Below, in pieces: positions 34,540 to 42,329 of a stretch of DNA of 64,000 nt. The notes below the pieces were generated by a model. The model had not been told where the DNA came from. It saw nothing but the letters and a program-made list of their open reading frames with translations, and searched no databases. Position 1 is the first letter of the stretch; each line of letters starts with the position of its first letter. Position numbers and translations under genes: made by a program. The DNA is from Actinomycetota bacterium (GTDB lineage: Bacteria; Actinomycetota; Geothermincolia; Geothermincolales; RBG-13-55-18), in contig JACIXB010000021.1 of assembly GCA_014360685.1 (NCBI GenBank), forward strand, positions 124,001 to 188,000, read 5' to 3'.

Positions 34540-34977
34540 CCTTGTACCTCGCCCTCCTTTCTCGTGCCGTACACCCTCGCCTACCCCGCTCCAACCTCAA
34601 CCGTGGCAGTTAAGGGAGGCTGTCAAGCTTTCCGCCTCGCAGCCTGGGAATCGCGCTCCAAAAGAATCTCGTCGCCCGGGGAGCCGTTTCCCATAGCCCT
34701 TCGGTATTAATGGGAATGGCCGGAGGTCTGGTATTTCCTTTTCCGTCTCCACCCCTCTGGGGATTCACGGATCTTTCCGCTGCGGGAGGACGTGGGTTCC
34801 GAGGATCATCCGCGGGGACTCGCGCGGCCGGAAGAAATGAAAAGGGGCGCATTGACTCACTTCGTGCACCCCGAGAAAACGCGGTCCAAACCGGCGTAAA
34901 AACTGGGGCTAAAAAACTTTACCCACGCCGAGGTTTCCCGGCACAAGCTGCCACCGGCTTCGAGCCGGGGATAAGTC
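34540..34977. other. Non-coding gap
   Basis: About 440 bp with no gene or clear signal on either strand. Confidence 0.3.
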
Positions 34978-35187
34978 CTATTCCTGGCCCTTTTCCGCGA
35001 CCTTGGCGTTGAGGTCCCGGATGAGGGCGTCCACGTCTATACCATGGGCCAGAGCGCCCTGCTCGATATTCTCGAAACGTGCCACCGCACAACCGATGCA
35101 GTGCAACCCATGCTCCAGGAAGACCCTTATGGTCTCCGGGTTTTTCTCCACCACTTCCTGTATGGTCATGTGCTTATTGATGACCAT
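34978..35187 (-). CDS. DUF1858 redox-disulfide protein
   Basis: Small protein (69 aa) of the type associated with hybrid-cluster proteins in anaerobes. TIQEVVEKNPETIRVFLEHG is followed by the HCIGCAVARFENIEQGA motif, in which Cys-x-x-Cys is expected to form a redox disulfide or bind metal. ATG 35187 stands eight bases after AAGGAGG. It lies 94 bp after the zinc-ribbon gene on the same strand and probably shares its mRNA. Confidence 0.9.
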   Translation of the reverse strand: MVINKHMTIQEVVEKNPETIRVFLEHGLHCIGCAVARFENIEQGALAHGIDVDALIRDLNAKVAEKGQE

Positions 35188-35281
35188 CTCCACTACCTCC
35201 TTCCACTCGATTCCTGGGATTAGTTTAACCGCACCTGCACTCCCTGCGCCAGACCATTTTCCGGTTGCCTCATGACGTGGG

Positions 35282-35578
35282 TCATGAATCGCTCTCCAAC
35301 TGCAAATGCAGGTCCAGGAGGTCGTCCCAGGTCAAGGGGGGCGAATCCGCTTCCCGCTTGCACTCGATGGGCTCGGGCAGGAGTATCGGTTGATAACCGT
35401 TCATGCGCATGAAATCCACGAAGCGGGGATCAGAGGGATAGGCCTGCACGTCTCCGCACGTGGGACAGAAGAAAGAATAGAATATACCATCCCCGTCACC
35501 GTGCTCCACGAGCATTATGTCCTCCAGGGACAGGTTGACTTCTCCGCACCTCCAGCACCGGGACTTTACCCTTAACAT
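35282..35578 (-). CDS. Hypothetical zinc-ribbon protein
   Basis: 98-residue protein I cannot assign to a named family. Two Cys pairs, CWRCG (8-12) and CPTCG (38-42), would form a zinc ribbon or hold a small iron-sulfur site. The C-terminal half is acidic, ending in WDDLLDLHLQLE. ATG 35578 has AAAGGAGG five bases upstream. It is divergent from the SufR-like regulator with a shared 86-bp AT-rich control region, so it is a likely target of that regulator. Confidence 0.75.
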   Translation of the reverse strand: MLRVKSRCWRCGEVNLSLEDIMLVEHGDGDGIFYSFFCPTCGDVQAYPSDPRFVDFMRMNGYQPILLPEPIECKREADSPPLTWDDLLDLHLQLESDS

Positions 35579-35664
35579 CTTTCCTCCTTTACTTAATACT
35601 GTATATACTGTATTTATATACTATATTATAATTATTCTGTCAAGGAGGCACGGAAAGAGGCAAA
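35579..35664. promoter_or_regulatory. Shared divergent control region
   Basis: Very AT-rich 86 bp between two divergent genes. TACTGTATA is repeated directly at 35597 and 35606, and GTATATAC (35601-35608) is a perfect palindrome. A further TATATACTATAT follows. TATAAT at 35627-35632 is a good -10 for the plus-strand regulator. The repeats are probable operators. Confidence 0.6.
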
Positions 35665-36363
35665 ATGTACGATTACGGGGAGAGGCTGGGCCGGCTGTCC
35701 GCGGCCATGGCGGATTCCACCCGCCGGCGGATATTCGAGTTTCTCCGGGAGAGCGACTCGCCCCTTTCCGCGCGCCAGGTAGCGGAACACTTCGGCCTGC
35801 ACGTCAACGCGGCCCGCATTCACCTGGACAAGCTGGCCGCCAGCGGATTGGTGCGCGTCGTGCGCCGTCGCGGCCACCTGGGGGGAAGACCCACCCACTA
35901 TTACCAGATGGACGAGGGCGTCGGCGAAATCCATTTCCCTCCCCGGCATTACCGGCTGTTGGCGGAGATATTGGCCGGGACGTTGGCCGGGATGAGCGAC
36001 CGTTCCCGCCGTGCGGCCATCGAGGAGGCGCGGCGGCGCGCACGCTTGCAGGCCTTGGAGGATTCCTCTCCCCTGCTCCGGGTGCAGGTTCAGGACCTGC
36101 GTTTACTGGCGCGGGCCTGGGAAGAAGACCTGGGAAACAGGGGCCTTAAGGGGCGCACCCGGGTGACGGAGGAAGGCGGCGTGGAGGCGGTTTTCTTGAG
36201 CTGTCCCTTCGGGGAGCTGCCCCGCACGGTGGGAGAGCTCATATGCGACATTCACGCCGCCTTGGAGGAGGGCCGACTGGGCCTGGCCGGGAAATGGTGC
36301 CTGGACCGTGGGGATCGATGCACGTTCACCGTTCATCCTCCGAGGGATCACCCTCCAGCATGA
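35665..36363 (+). CDS. SufR-like winged-helix regulator with C-terminal cysteines
   Basis: 232-residue transcription factor. The N-terminal winged helix (5-85) has DSTRRRIFEFLRESDSPLSARQVAEHFGLHVNAA-type residues ending in RVVRRRGHLGGRP, as in SufR/DeoR-like proteins. The C-terminal part has Cys in FLSCPFGELP, LICDIH, KWCLDRGDRC. The spacing Cx13C, then Cx17C and Cx6C resembles the iron-sulfur ligands of SufR. I infer that it senses Fe-S cluster or redox state and controls the divergent zinc-ribbon and DUF1858 genes. No suf genes are adjacent. Confidence 0.75.
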   Translation: MYDYGERLGRLSAAMADSTRRRIFEFLRESDSPLSARQVAEHFGLHVNAARIHLDKLAASGLVRVVRRRGHLGGRPTHYYQMDEGVGEIHFPPRHYRLLAEILAGTLAGMSDRSRRAAIEEARRRARLQALEDSSPLLRVQVQDLRLLARAWEEDLGNRGLKGRTRVTEEGGVEAVFLSCPFGELPRTVGELICDIHAALEEGRLGLAGKWCLDRGDRCTFTVHPPRDHPPA

Positions 36364-36742
36364 CCACCGGCACCTCTCCCTCTTCCGGGCCGCCCAGGTT
36401 GATATGGTACTTGAAGAGCAGGTGCTCAAAGTCCTTACGGTAGAGTATCTTGCATTTCACTTCCGGGTATAGCTCCATCAACCTTCGGATCTTGCGGTTC
36501 TTCTTGGTCACCAGTTTCTGGTTCATGGTGGTTATTTCTATGTACAGGTCGAACTCCGGCAGGTAGAAGTCGGGAGTGAACTTGGAAACCGGGTTGCCTT
36601 TCTTGTCCCAGGCGATATCGAAGCTCACCGGCTCGTAGAGCCATTTTATGTCGTAGAAATCCAGCAGCCTGGCGAATTCCTGCTCGCTCCGGTGGGCGAA
36701 CCTGACCTCGTCCCAGCGAGGAAATCTCTCCCTTTCGTCCAT
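36326..36742 (-). CDS. Orphan PD-(D/E)XK nuclease-like protein
   Basis: 138-residue protein with a nuclease-fold pattern: Glu in HRSEQEFARLLDFY, Asp in FTPDFYLPEF, and E-x-T in LYIEITT, plus basic residues in KKNRKIRRL. ATG 36742 is supported by GGAGGTG; a longer frame begins at 36790. Its 3' end overlaps the convergent regulator gene by 38 bp. No methylase or toxin/antitoxin partner is present, so a restriction role is unlikely; repair or RNA processing is possible. Confidence 0.65.
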   Translation of the reverse strand: MDERERFPRWDEVRFAHRSEQEFARLLDFYDIKWLYEPVSFDIAWDKKGNPVSKFTPDFYLPEFDLYIEITTMNQKLVTKKNRKIRRLMELYPEVKCKILYRKDFEHLLFKYHINLGGPEEGEVPVVMLEGDPSEDER

Positions 36743-36856
36743 GGGCACCTCCGCCGCGAGCGGGCCACGGTCGACCTTTCGCGCCATCACCGGAGGTTTC
36801 CTTCTACGCCCGCTATCCTCGGTCCTTCCCCTGCCGGGAAGAAGAGGTCATCCCTC

Positions 36857-37906
36857 TCAGCCTCCACGTGGAACGATGACCTCGAATTCCGTCCACTTCA
36901 CCCCCTCCAGGCCGATGCTCCGGGCCGCCGCCCAGGAGAGGTCCAGCACGCGACCGGGCACGAAGGGCCCCCGGTTGTTGACCTGCACGATCACCTGCCT
37001 CCCCTGGTAGGTCACCAGCAACCAGGTCCCGAAGGGCAGGGTGCGGTGGGCGCAGGTGTAATCGTACATGTTGTAGATGACCCCGCTGCTGGTGGGCTTT
37101 CCGTGCCACTCCGCCCCGTAGTAGGTGGTGTAACCGGAGAAGACTATCCCCGTGCGCTCGAAGTCCGAGAGGGGCGGCATCACCGGGACGCGGTCCAGCA
37201 ACTTTCCTGGAGGCGGCAACGTCCACGTGTAGGAAGGAGGAGGTGAAGCAGAGGGTGATCTTCCGGCTCCCGGCGTGCGCAGCTCGCGCAGGCGGGCGTT
37301 TATCTCACTCAAGCGGGTTTCCAGTTCCTGGATGCGGCGATCGAGGCCTTCCGCGTCCAGGGCCTCGGCCAACCTTTCCCTCCGCTCCCGGTATTCCCGC
37401 AGGTCCCGCTCCTTCACCTGGCGCCTGGCCAGCTTATCCTTGAGGTCGTCGAGCACCTGGAGGTGTGACATAGCCATGCGGTCCAGGTAATCCACGTCCC
37501 GCCACATCTCGTCCAGTTCCCGTGACTCGAGTATCACCTGCAGCTCACTGAAATCCTCCTGCATGTAAAGGCGGCGCAGGGATTCCCGGTAGGCCCGGCG
37601 GGTCCGTGAGATTTCCGCCTCCAGGGAAGCCATCTCCTCCCGGTTGCGGGCGATCAACCCGTCCAGTTCCTCCAGTTCCGCCCGCAGGGCTCGGCCCTCC
37701 CTGGAGGCCGCTTCCCGCCTGGCCCTCAAGTCCAGGATCTGGTAGGTGATCCGGTTGGCCTCCCGTTCCAGTGAGGTCGCCTCATCCTGGGCTCCCGCCG
37801 CCGGAGGTGCGGCGAGGATCGTGCATTGGAGAACCATGCCCACCGCCAGGAGGGCCAGGCCCTTTTTCGCTGCCGTTGCCGCCTTGCGACGCATGTGTCC
37901 GTGCAT
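36857..37906 (-). CDS. Exported coiled-coil protein with RlpA-like domain
   Basis: 349-residue secreted protein. A signal peptide with GLALLAVGMVL ends at an Ala-x-Ala site (AAGAQ) near residue 40. A long charged coiled coil (about 45-215) of the FtsX/EnvC-like type follows. After a Pro/Ser linker comes a double-psi beta-barrel (about 255-345) with TYYGAEWHGKPTSSG and VNNRGPFVPGRVLDLS, as in RlpA lytic transglycosylases and 3D proteins. It likely acts in cell-wall remodelling. ATG at residue 5 (37894) is an equally good start. Confidence 0.85.
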   Translation of the reverse strand: MHGHMRRKAATAAKKGLALLAVGMVLQCTILAAPPAAGAQDEATSLEREANRITYQILDLRARREAASREGRALRAELEELDGLIARNREEMASLEAEISRTRRAYRESLRRLYMQEDFSELQVILESRELDEMWRDVDYLDRMAMSHLQVLDDLKDKLARRQVKERDLREYRERRERLAEALDAEGLDRRIQELETRLSEINARLRELRTPGAGRSPSASPPPSYTWTLPPPGKLLDRVPVMPPLSDFERTGIVFSGYTTYYGAEWHGKPTSSGVIYNMYDYTCAHRTLPFGTWLLVTYQGRQVIVQVNNRGPFVPGRVLDLSWAAARSIGLEGVKWTEFEVIVPRGG

Positions 37907-38009
37907 CCCTTCTCGATACCTACGGTAAAACTTCGGTTTTCTATAATAACAGAAAGTATAGGTTAAGGTTTTAGCGTTCTGTTGCCGCGCGAGGGAGAGT
38001 CAAGGTATT

Positions 38010-39062
38010 TCAGGTGTAGCGTCCTCCCTGCATCCAGGATTTGGAGGTGGCGATCTCCTCCAGTTTGGCCAGCTGTTCCACGGTGCCGATGGCTATGATG
38101 CAGTCCCCGGCGTCCAGGCGGGTCCCCTTGGAGGGCTTGGTGTCGAAACTCATCCCCCTCTTCTTCACCGCCAGGACCAGGGCTCCGGATACCGAGTATA
38201 TCCTGGCCTCCTCGATGGTCTTTCCATCCAGGTAGGAGTTGGGCTGGATCTCCACGTCATCTATGCGCCATTCCAGGTTCTCGATGTTGAACTGGATGTA
38301 CTGTCCCTTGGTGGCCAGGTCCAGGTAGTCCCAGACCATGGGCTTGAGGAGCATGGCCGCCATGCGCCGCCCCCCGATGGAGTGGGGGGAGATCACCCGG
38401 TCCGCTCCAGCACGCCGCAGCTTGGACTCGGACTCCTCCACGTCGCAGCGGCTGACGATGAAGAGGTGGGGGCAGAGCTCGCGGGCGGTCAAGGTTATGT
38501 ATAGGTTTTCCGCGTCGTTGTTCAGGGCGGTCACCAAACCCTTGGCCTTCTCGATCCCCGCTTCCCGCAGGGCCTCCTCGTTGGTGGCGTCGGCTTGTAT
38601 CACCAGGTACCCCCGATTGAGGGCCTTATCTACGGCGGCGGGGTCTTTTTCGATGATCACGAACTTGGCCTTGGCCTCCCTGAGGTCCTCGGCCACCCGC
38701 TGTCCCACCCTGCCGTACCCGCACAGTATGTAGTGGCCCATGAGATTCTCTATCTCCCGGCGCATCTTCCTCCTTCCCATCAGTCCGGACAGGCTGTTCT
38801 CTATCATGAATTCTACCCAACTGACCAGGGTGTATCCTACCGTGCCCACCCCGGCGATGGTCAGGAAGATGGTGAAGATACGGCCTTTGCTGCTCAGGAT
38901 GAAGGTCTCCCCGTAGCCGATGGTGGTCACGGTGATGATCACCATGTACAGGGAATCCAGGAAGTTCTGTTTCTCGATGAGCATGTAACCCAGGGTCCCC
39001 ATGAGAATGATGATCACCAGGAGGATGATCGCCTTCTCCAGGGCCTTCAATCTGTCCAGCAT
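38010..39062 (-). CDS. Potassium channel with RCK domains
   Basis: 350-residue two-helix K+ channel. The first membrane helix (about 10-28) and second (about 63-84) flank a pore loop with the selectivity filter TIGYGE. The RCK N-domain (about 110-230) contains ILCGYGRVGQRVAEDL, a Rossmann dinucleotide motif, and a C-terminal TrkA-C domain ends at about 335. This architecture matches MthK and similar channels gated by Ca2+ or nucleotides. No partner gene is adjacent. Confidence 0.93.
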   Translation of the reverse strand: MLDRLKALEKAIILLVIIILMGTLGYMLIEKQNFLDSLYMVIITVTTIGYGETFILSSKGRIFTIFLTIAGVGTVGYTLVSWVEFMIENSLSGLMGRRKMRREIENLMGHYILCGYGRVGQRVAEDLREAKAKFVIIEKDPAAVDKALNRGYLVIQADATNEEALREAGIEKAKGLVTALNNDAENLYITLTARELCPHLFIVSRCDVEESESKLRRAGADRVISPHSIGGRRMAAMLLKPMVWDYLDLATKGQYIQFNIENLEWRIDDVEIQPNSYLDGKTIEEARIYSVSGALVLAVKKRGMSFDTKPSKGTRLDAGDCIIAIGTVEQLAKLEEIATSKSWMQGGRYT

Positions 39063-39158
39063 GGGATGATCACGCTCTCCTCTACTCGAGATACCTGGTT
39101 AAAATTGTAAATCAACCCTCCACGGAAGGCCAATGGCCGGAGCCTCGACGATGCAATG

Positions 39159-39170
39159 TTTACCGGTAAA
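39159..39170. promoter_or_regulatory. Perfect 12-bp palindrome
   Basis: TTTACCGGTAAA lies between the K+ channel start (39062) and the end of the DUF151 gene (39260). It could be an operator for the channel gene. It is the only such palindrome noticed in this region. Confidence 0.35.
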
Positions 39171-39259
39171 ATTCCCGGCTTAAGCCCCGGGGTATGGAGG
39201 GGAAGGAGGTTTTTGAATGGCGGCATCCTGTTTCCGATCGAGAGTTCCGCCCGCGCGGA

Positions 39260-39730
39260 TTACATGAAATCCTCGGGTTTTACGTCCTTGAGGAAATCGC
39301 GGAATCTCTCGATCTCCTCTTCCTCGTCCGTCTTGATGAACACGCTGGCCTCGTTCAGCACGTGCTCGTCGGAATAGATGGAGACCCCCGTGCGAACGGC
39401 GAGGGCGATGGCGTCGCTGGGACGGGCGTCGATCTTGAAAGACTTTCCCTCGTATACGAGGTTGATGTCCGCGTAGAAAGTGCCCTCCCTGAGGTCGGAG
39501 ATGACCACGTCCTTCATGACGATTCCCAGCTGGTCGAGGATGTTCTTCATGAGGTCGTGGGTCATGGGTCGAGCGGTCTCTATACCCTGCAGGGCGAAGG
39601 CGATGGCCGTGGCCTCGAAGGCCCCGATCCAGATGGGAAGGTAGCGGTCCCCCATCCTCTCCTTGAGGAGCACGATGGGTTGGTTGGCCGGGAGCTCCAC
39701 TCTTACGCCTATCAGGGTCAGTTCCACCAT
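39260..39730 (-). CDS. DUF151 bifunctional nuclease family protein
   Basis: Member of the DUF151/BFN family (156 aa from ATG 39730; an in-frame start at 39754 would add eight residues). Characteristic are MVELTLIGVRVELPANQPIVLLKE, LPIWIGAFEATAIAFALQGIE-type residues, ARPMTHDLM, and the C-terminal IDARPSDAIALAVRTG. In plants and bacteria some members show RNase/DNase activity. In mycobacteria the homologue (Rv1829) lies beside the GarA/FtsR genes; here those lie 5 kb away on the same strand. Confidence 0.88.
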   Translation of the reverse strand: MVELTLIGVRVELPANQPIVLLKERMGDRYLPIWIGAFEATAIAFALQGIETARPMTHDLMKNILDQLGIVMKDVVISDLREGTFYADINLVYEGKSFKIDARPSDAIALAVRTGVSIYSDEHVLNEASVFIKTDEEEEIERFRDFLKDVKPEDFM

Positions 39731-39764
39731 GGCCCTCACATCCTCGCGCCTCACAACAAGTAAA

Positions 39765-39791
39765 ACTATATTACCATCCTACGGCTGTCAA
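39765..39791 (-). promoter_or_regulatory. Candidate promoter of the DUF151 gene
   Basis: On the minus strand a perfect TTGACA (39791-39786) is followed 15 bases later by TATAGT (39770-39765). The spacer is short for a sigma-70 promoter, but both hexamers are good and the gene starts 35 bases downstream. Confidence 0.4.
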
Positions 39792-40040
39792 ACGGCCTCC
39801 CTCATCCACCCGTTACCCGAGGCTGTATAATATATAATAATCCATCCGCGGGGAAACCGGGTCGGGCGGGCCGCCACCTTCCCGCCTTCCCGCTGGTCTC
39901 AATTTTTTATCGTGCTTCCGGCGGAAACGGTTGATACATCGTCCTGGATGGAAAACGGGAACCTCATCCCCACCGTGACATATGGCTGCACGAAGACCCG
40001 CTCTGTTTCCCGGCCGGGATTTCTCCACCGCGTACGGACT

Positions 40041-40604
40041 TCACCCCGCTACCTGCGCCCTTTCACCCCGGAGAACGCGGACATGAGGGAGGTTTCTCCA
40101 TTTTTGCCTGTAATCCAGCCCGTAACCGACCACGAACTCCTCCCCCACCTCGAAACAACGATGGTGGACCTCCACGGGGACTATGCGTTTCACCGCCCGA
40201 TCGAGAAAGGTGCATACCCTCAGCGACTCCGGCCCCCGGGCTTCCAGGTTGCGCAGTATGTAACTGAGGGTGAGGCCGGTGTCAACGATATCCTCCACCA
40301 CCAGGACCTCCTTTCCCCGAATCCCCTCCGAGAGGTCCTTGAGGATGCGCACCCCGGCGGAGGTCCCGCGGTCACCGTAGCCGGAGATGGCCAGAAAATC
40401 CACCACCACGGGGATCTCCAGGCAGCGTACGAGGTCGGCGAGGAAGATGAAGCCGCCCTTGAGCACGTTGACCAGGACTACCTCTCTTTGGGGTTCACCG
40501 CGTGCCAGGTAAAAGCGGTTGATCTCCGCACCCACCTCCTTGACACGCGCGGAGATAGCCTCGGCGGTGAAGAGCACCGGTCCCAAGGTCACCCTTTCCA
40601 TCAT
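40041..40604 (-). CDS. hpt: Hypoxanthine phosphoribosyltransferase
   Basis: Purine salvage enzyme making IMP or GMP from PRPP. The PRPP loop VLVVEDIVDTGLTL lies near residues 100-113; VNVLKGGFIFLADL is the upstream substrate loop, and EFVVGYGLDYRQKWRNLP the C-terminal purine-binding segment. Length 187 aa is standard. Starts at two adjacent ATG codons after GGTAGGGG. Confidence 0.95.
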   Translation of the reverse strand: MMERVTLGPVLFTAEAISARVKEVGAEINRFYLARGEPQREVVLVNVLKGGFIFLADLVRCLEIPVVVDFLAISGYGDRGTSAGVRILKDLSEGIRGKEVLVVEDIVDTGLTLSYILRNLEARGPESLRVCTFLDRAVKRIVPVEVHHRCFEVGEEFVVGYGLDYRQKWRNLPHVRVLRGERAQVAG

Positions 40605-40813
40605 CCCCTACCCGCCTGCCTGCTCCTTCCGAGTGGGTATCGTTTGCGGCGATATGGCCTTCTGCCCCCACCGTGGTCCCGCCCGATCCATCGAGGGGGT
40701 CAGGCTCAGGCTCTCGCCGGAAGCGCCGGCTGTAATCCATCCCAGTTGGAATGCCTTCGTTCCCGGTCCGAGCACTCCCCTTCTCTTCCCGGGGTTCAAA
40801 CTCCGAGCCTCCC

Positions 40814-42241
40814 CTAGACGCCGGGGATCATCCACTTCAACCATCTCCACCATACCTTGACCACCGCCCAGAGAAAGGCGAAAAAGCGGACCAGGAGGTT
40901 GGGAGGCCGGCAGTCTTCCGGGCTCACCAGGACCGCGGTCCTCTGCCCGGGATTGTCCTCCCCCACCCTGAGCCGGCCTACCTCCTGGCCCTCCTCCACG
41001 GGATAGGAGATCCATTCGGGACAGCTCACTTCGGCGGTGAGGAACCGCTCCAGCCGGTCCTTGCGCACGGTGAAGGCGATATCCTCGCGGGCCACGGCCT
41101 CCACCTTCTTTCTGGGAAAATCTCCCACTTCAACCTCGGAAAGCGGCTGCCCGGCGTAGGCGAATTCCACCCTGGTGAAATCCCGGAACCCGTATTCCAT
41201 GAGGCGCACCGTCTGCTCCCAGTAGCTCTCCCCCCCGTCAAGGATCACGGAGATGAGTTCCCGGCCGTCCTTGTCCGCCGAGGCCACCAGGCACTTTCCC
41301 GCCCCCTCCGTGTACCCGGTCTTGATGCCCGTGGCGTAGGGGTAGAGCTTGAGGAACTTGTTATGGTTCACCATCACCCGGTTATAGGGATGGCCGGGCC
41401 AGGGAATCTGGTAACCGTCGGAAACCACCAACTCCCGGAAGACCGGGTTGCGCATGGCGTAGGCGGCAATGCGGGCCAGGTCTCGGGCGGTCGTGTAATG
41501 TCCCTTCTGGTCCAGTCCGTGAGGATTGGCGAAGCGGGTGTGCTCCGCTCCCAGCACGGAAGCTTTCTCGTTCATCATCTCCACGAAGGCCTCCACGGAT
41601 CCCGCCACGTGTTCGGCCAGGGCCACGGCGGAGTCGTTGGCCGACTGCACCATCAAGGCGTGCAGGAGCTGGTCCACGGTCAGGACCTCTCCCTCCTCCA
41701 ACCAGGCCGAGGACTCGCCGGTGGAGCTGGCCCTCTCGCTCACCGTCACCCTCTCCTCCAGGGAGGCGTTCTCCAGGGTGACGACGGCGGTCATGATCTT
41801 GGTGGTGGAGGCCATGGGGAGTTCCAGGTCGGCGTTCTTCTCCCAGAGCGTCTCCCCGCTGCCGGCCTCGATGAGTATGCCGGCCTTGGCGGTTATTTCC
41901 GGTTCGTTGATGGACTCGCAGACTACCTGTTGGCTCAGGTCCTCCAGGTTGGATGCCGGCAACTCGAAGCTCCGTGACTTCCCCCCCCGGCCCCTTTCCG
42001 CCCATGCGTTTATGAACCCGCCCACCACCAGGACCGAGAGGACGAGGATGAGCAGCCGGGGGAGAAAACGCCGCACCGGACTCCGTTGGCTCCTGAGCAC
42101 GCGGCGCCGTTCCCGGCGCAGTTTCCGTATCCGCTTACGGGTCTGGCGGCGCCGTTCAAGAGGACGAGAACGCCTGGTGCGGTTTGTCCTCCCCGTGGGA
42201 GAGCGCCTGCCGGCTTCTTCTTGTCCGTATCCCTCCATCAT
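40814..42241 (-). CDS. D-alanyl-D-alanine carboxypeptidase (PBP5/DacF type)
   Basis: Membrane-anchored penicillin-binding protein that trims peptidoglycan stem peptides (475 aa). The three catalytic motifs are present: S-T-T-K in MASTTKIMTAVVTLE, S-A-N in VQSANDSAVALAE, and K-T-G in GIKTGYTEGAG. A C-terminal PBP5-type domain and amphipathic end (VKVWWRWLKWM) follow. Unusually, an Arg-rich stretch of about 57 residues precedes the single membrane helix (LLILVLSVLVVGGF). ATG 42241 is the best start but lacks a ribosome site; the frame stays open upstream into the mgtE end. Confidence 0.88.
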   Translation of the reverse strand: MMEGYGQEEAGRRSPTGRTNRTRRSRPLERRRQTRKRIRKLRRERRRVLRSQRSPVRRFLPRLLILVLSVLVVGGFINAWAERGRGGKSRSFELPASNLEDLSQQVVCESINEPEITAKAGILIEAGSGETLWEKNADLELPMASTTKIMTAVVTLENASLEERVTVSERASSTGESSAWLEEGEVLTVDQLLHALMVQSANDSAVALAEHVAGSVEAFVEMMNEKASVLGAEHTRFANPHGLDQKGHYTTARDLARIAAYAMRNPVFRELVVSDGYQIPWPGHPYNRVMVNHNKFLKLYPYATGIKTGYTEGAGKCLVASADKDGRELISVILDGGESYWEQTVRLMEYGFRDFTRVEFAYAGQPLSEVEVGDFPRKKVEAVAREDIAFTVRKDRLERFLTAEVSCPEWISYPVEEGQEVGRLRVGEDNPGQRTAVLVSPEDCRPPNLLVRFFAFLWAVVKVWWRWLKWMIPGV

Positions 42242-42329
42242 TAAGAGGAGTTTATCAGATGACGCAGGCGCCTTCAGCAGCGTCGCCGGTTCGAGGTGCG
42301 GCCTCGCTCCCGGAAAAGGCGCGGGGATC

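Noticed and set aside
36326-36742. Restriction-modification system
   Set aside because: Only a nuclease-like gene is present, with no methyltransferase or specificity gene nearby.
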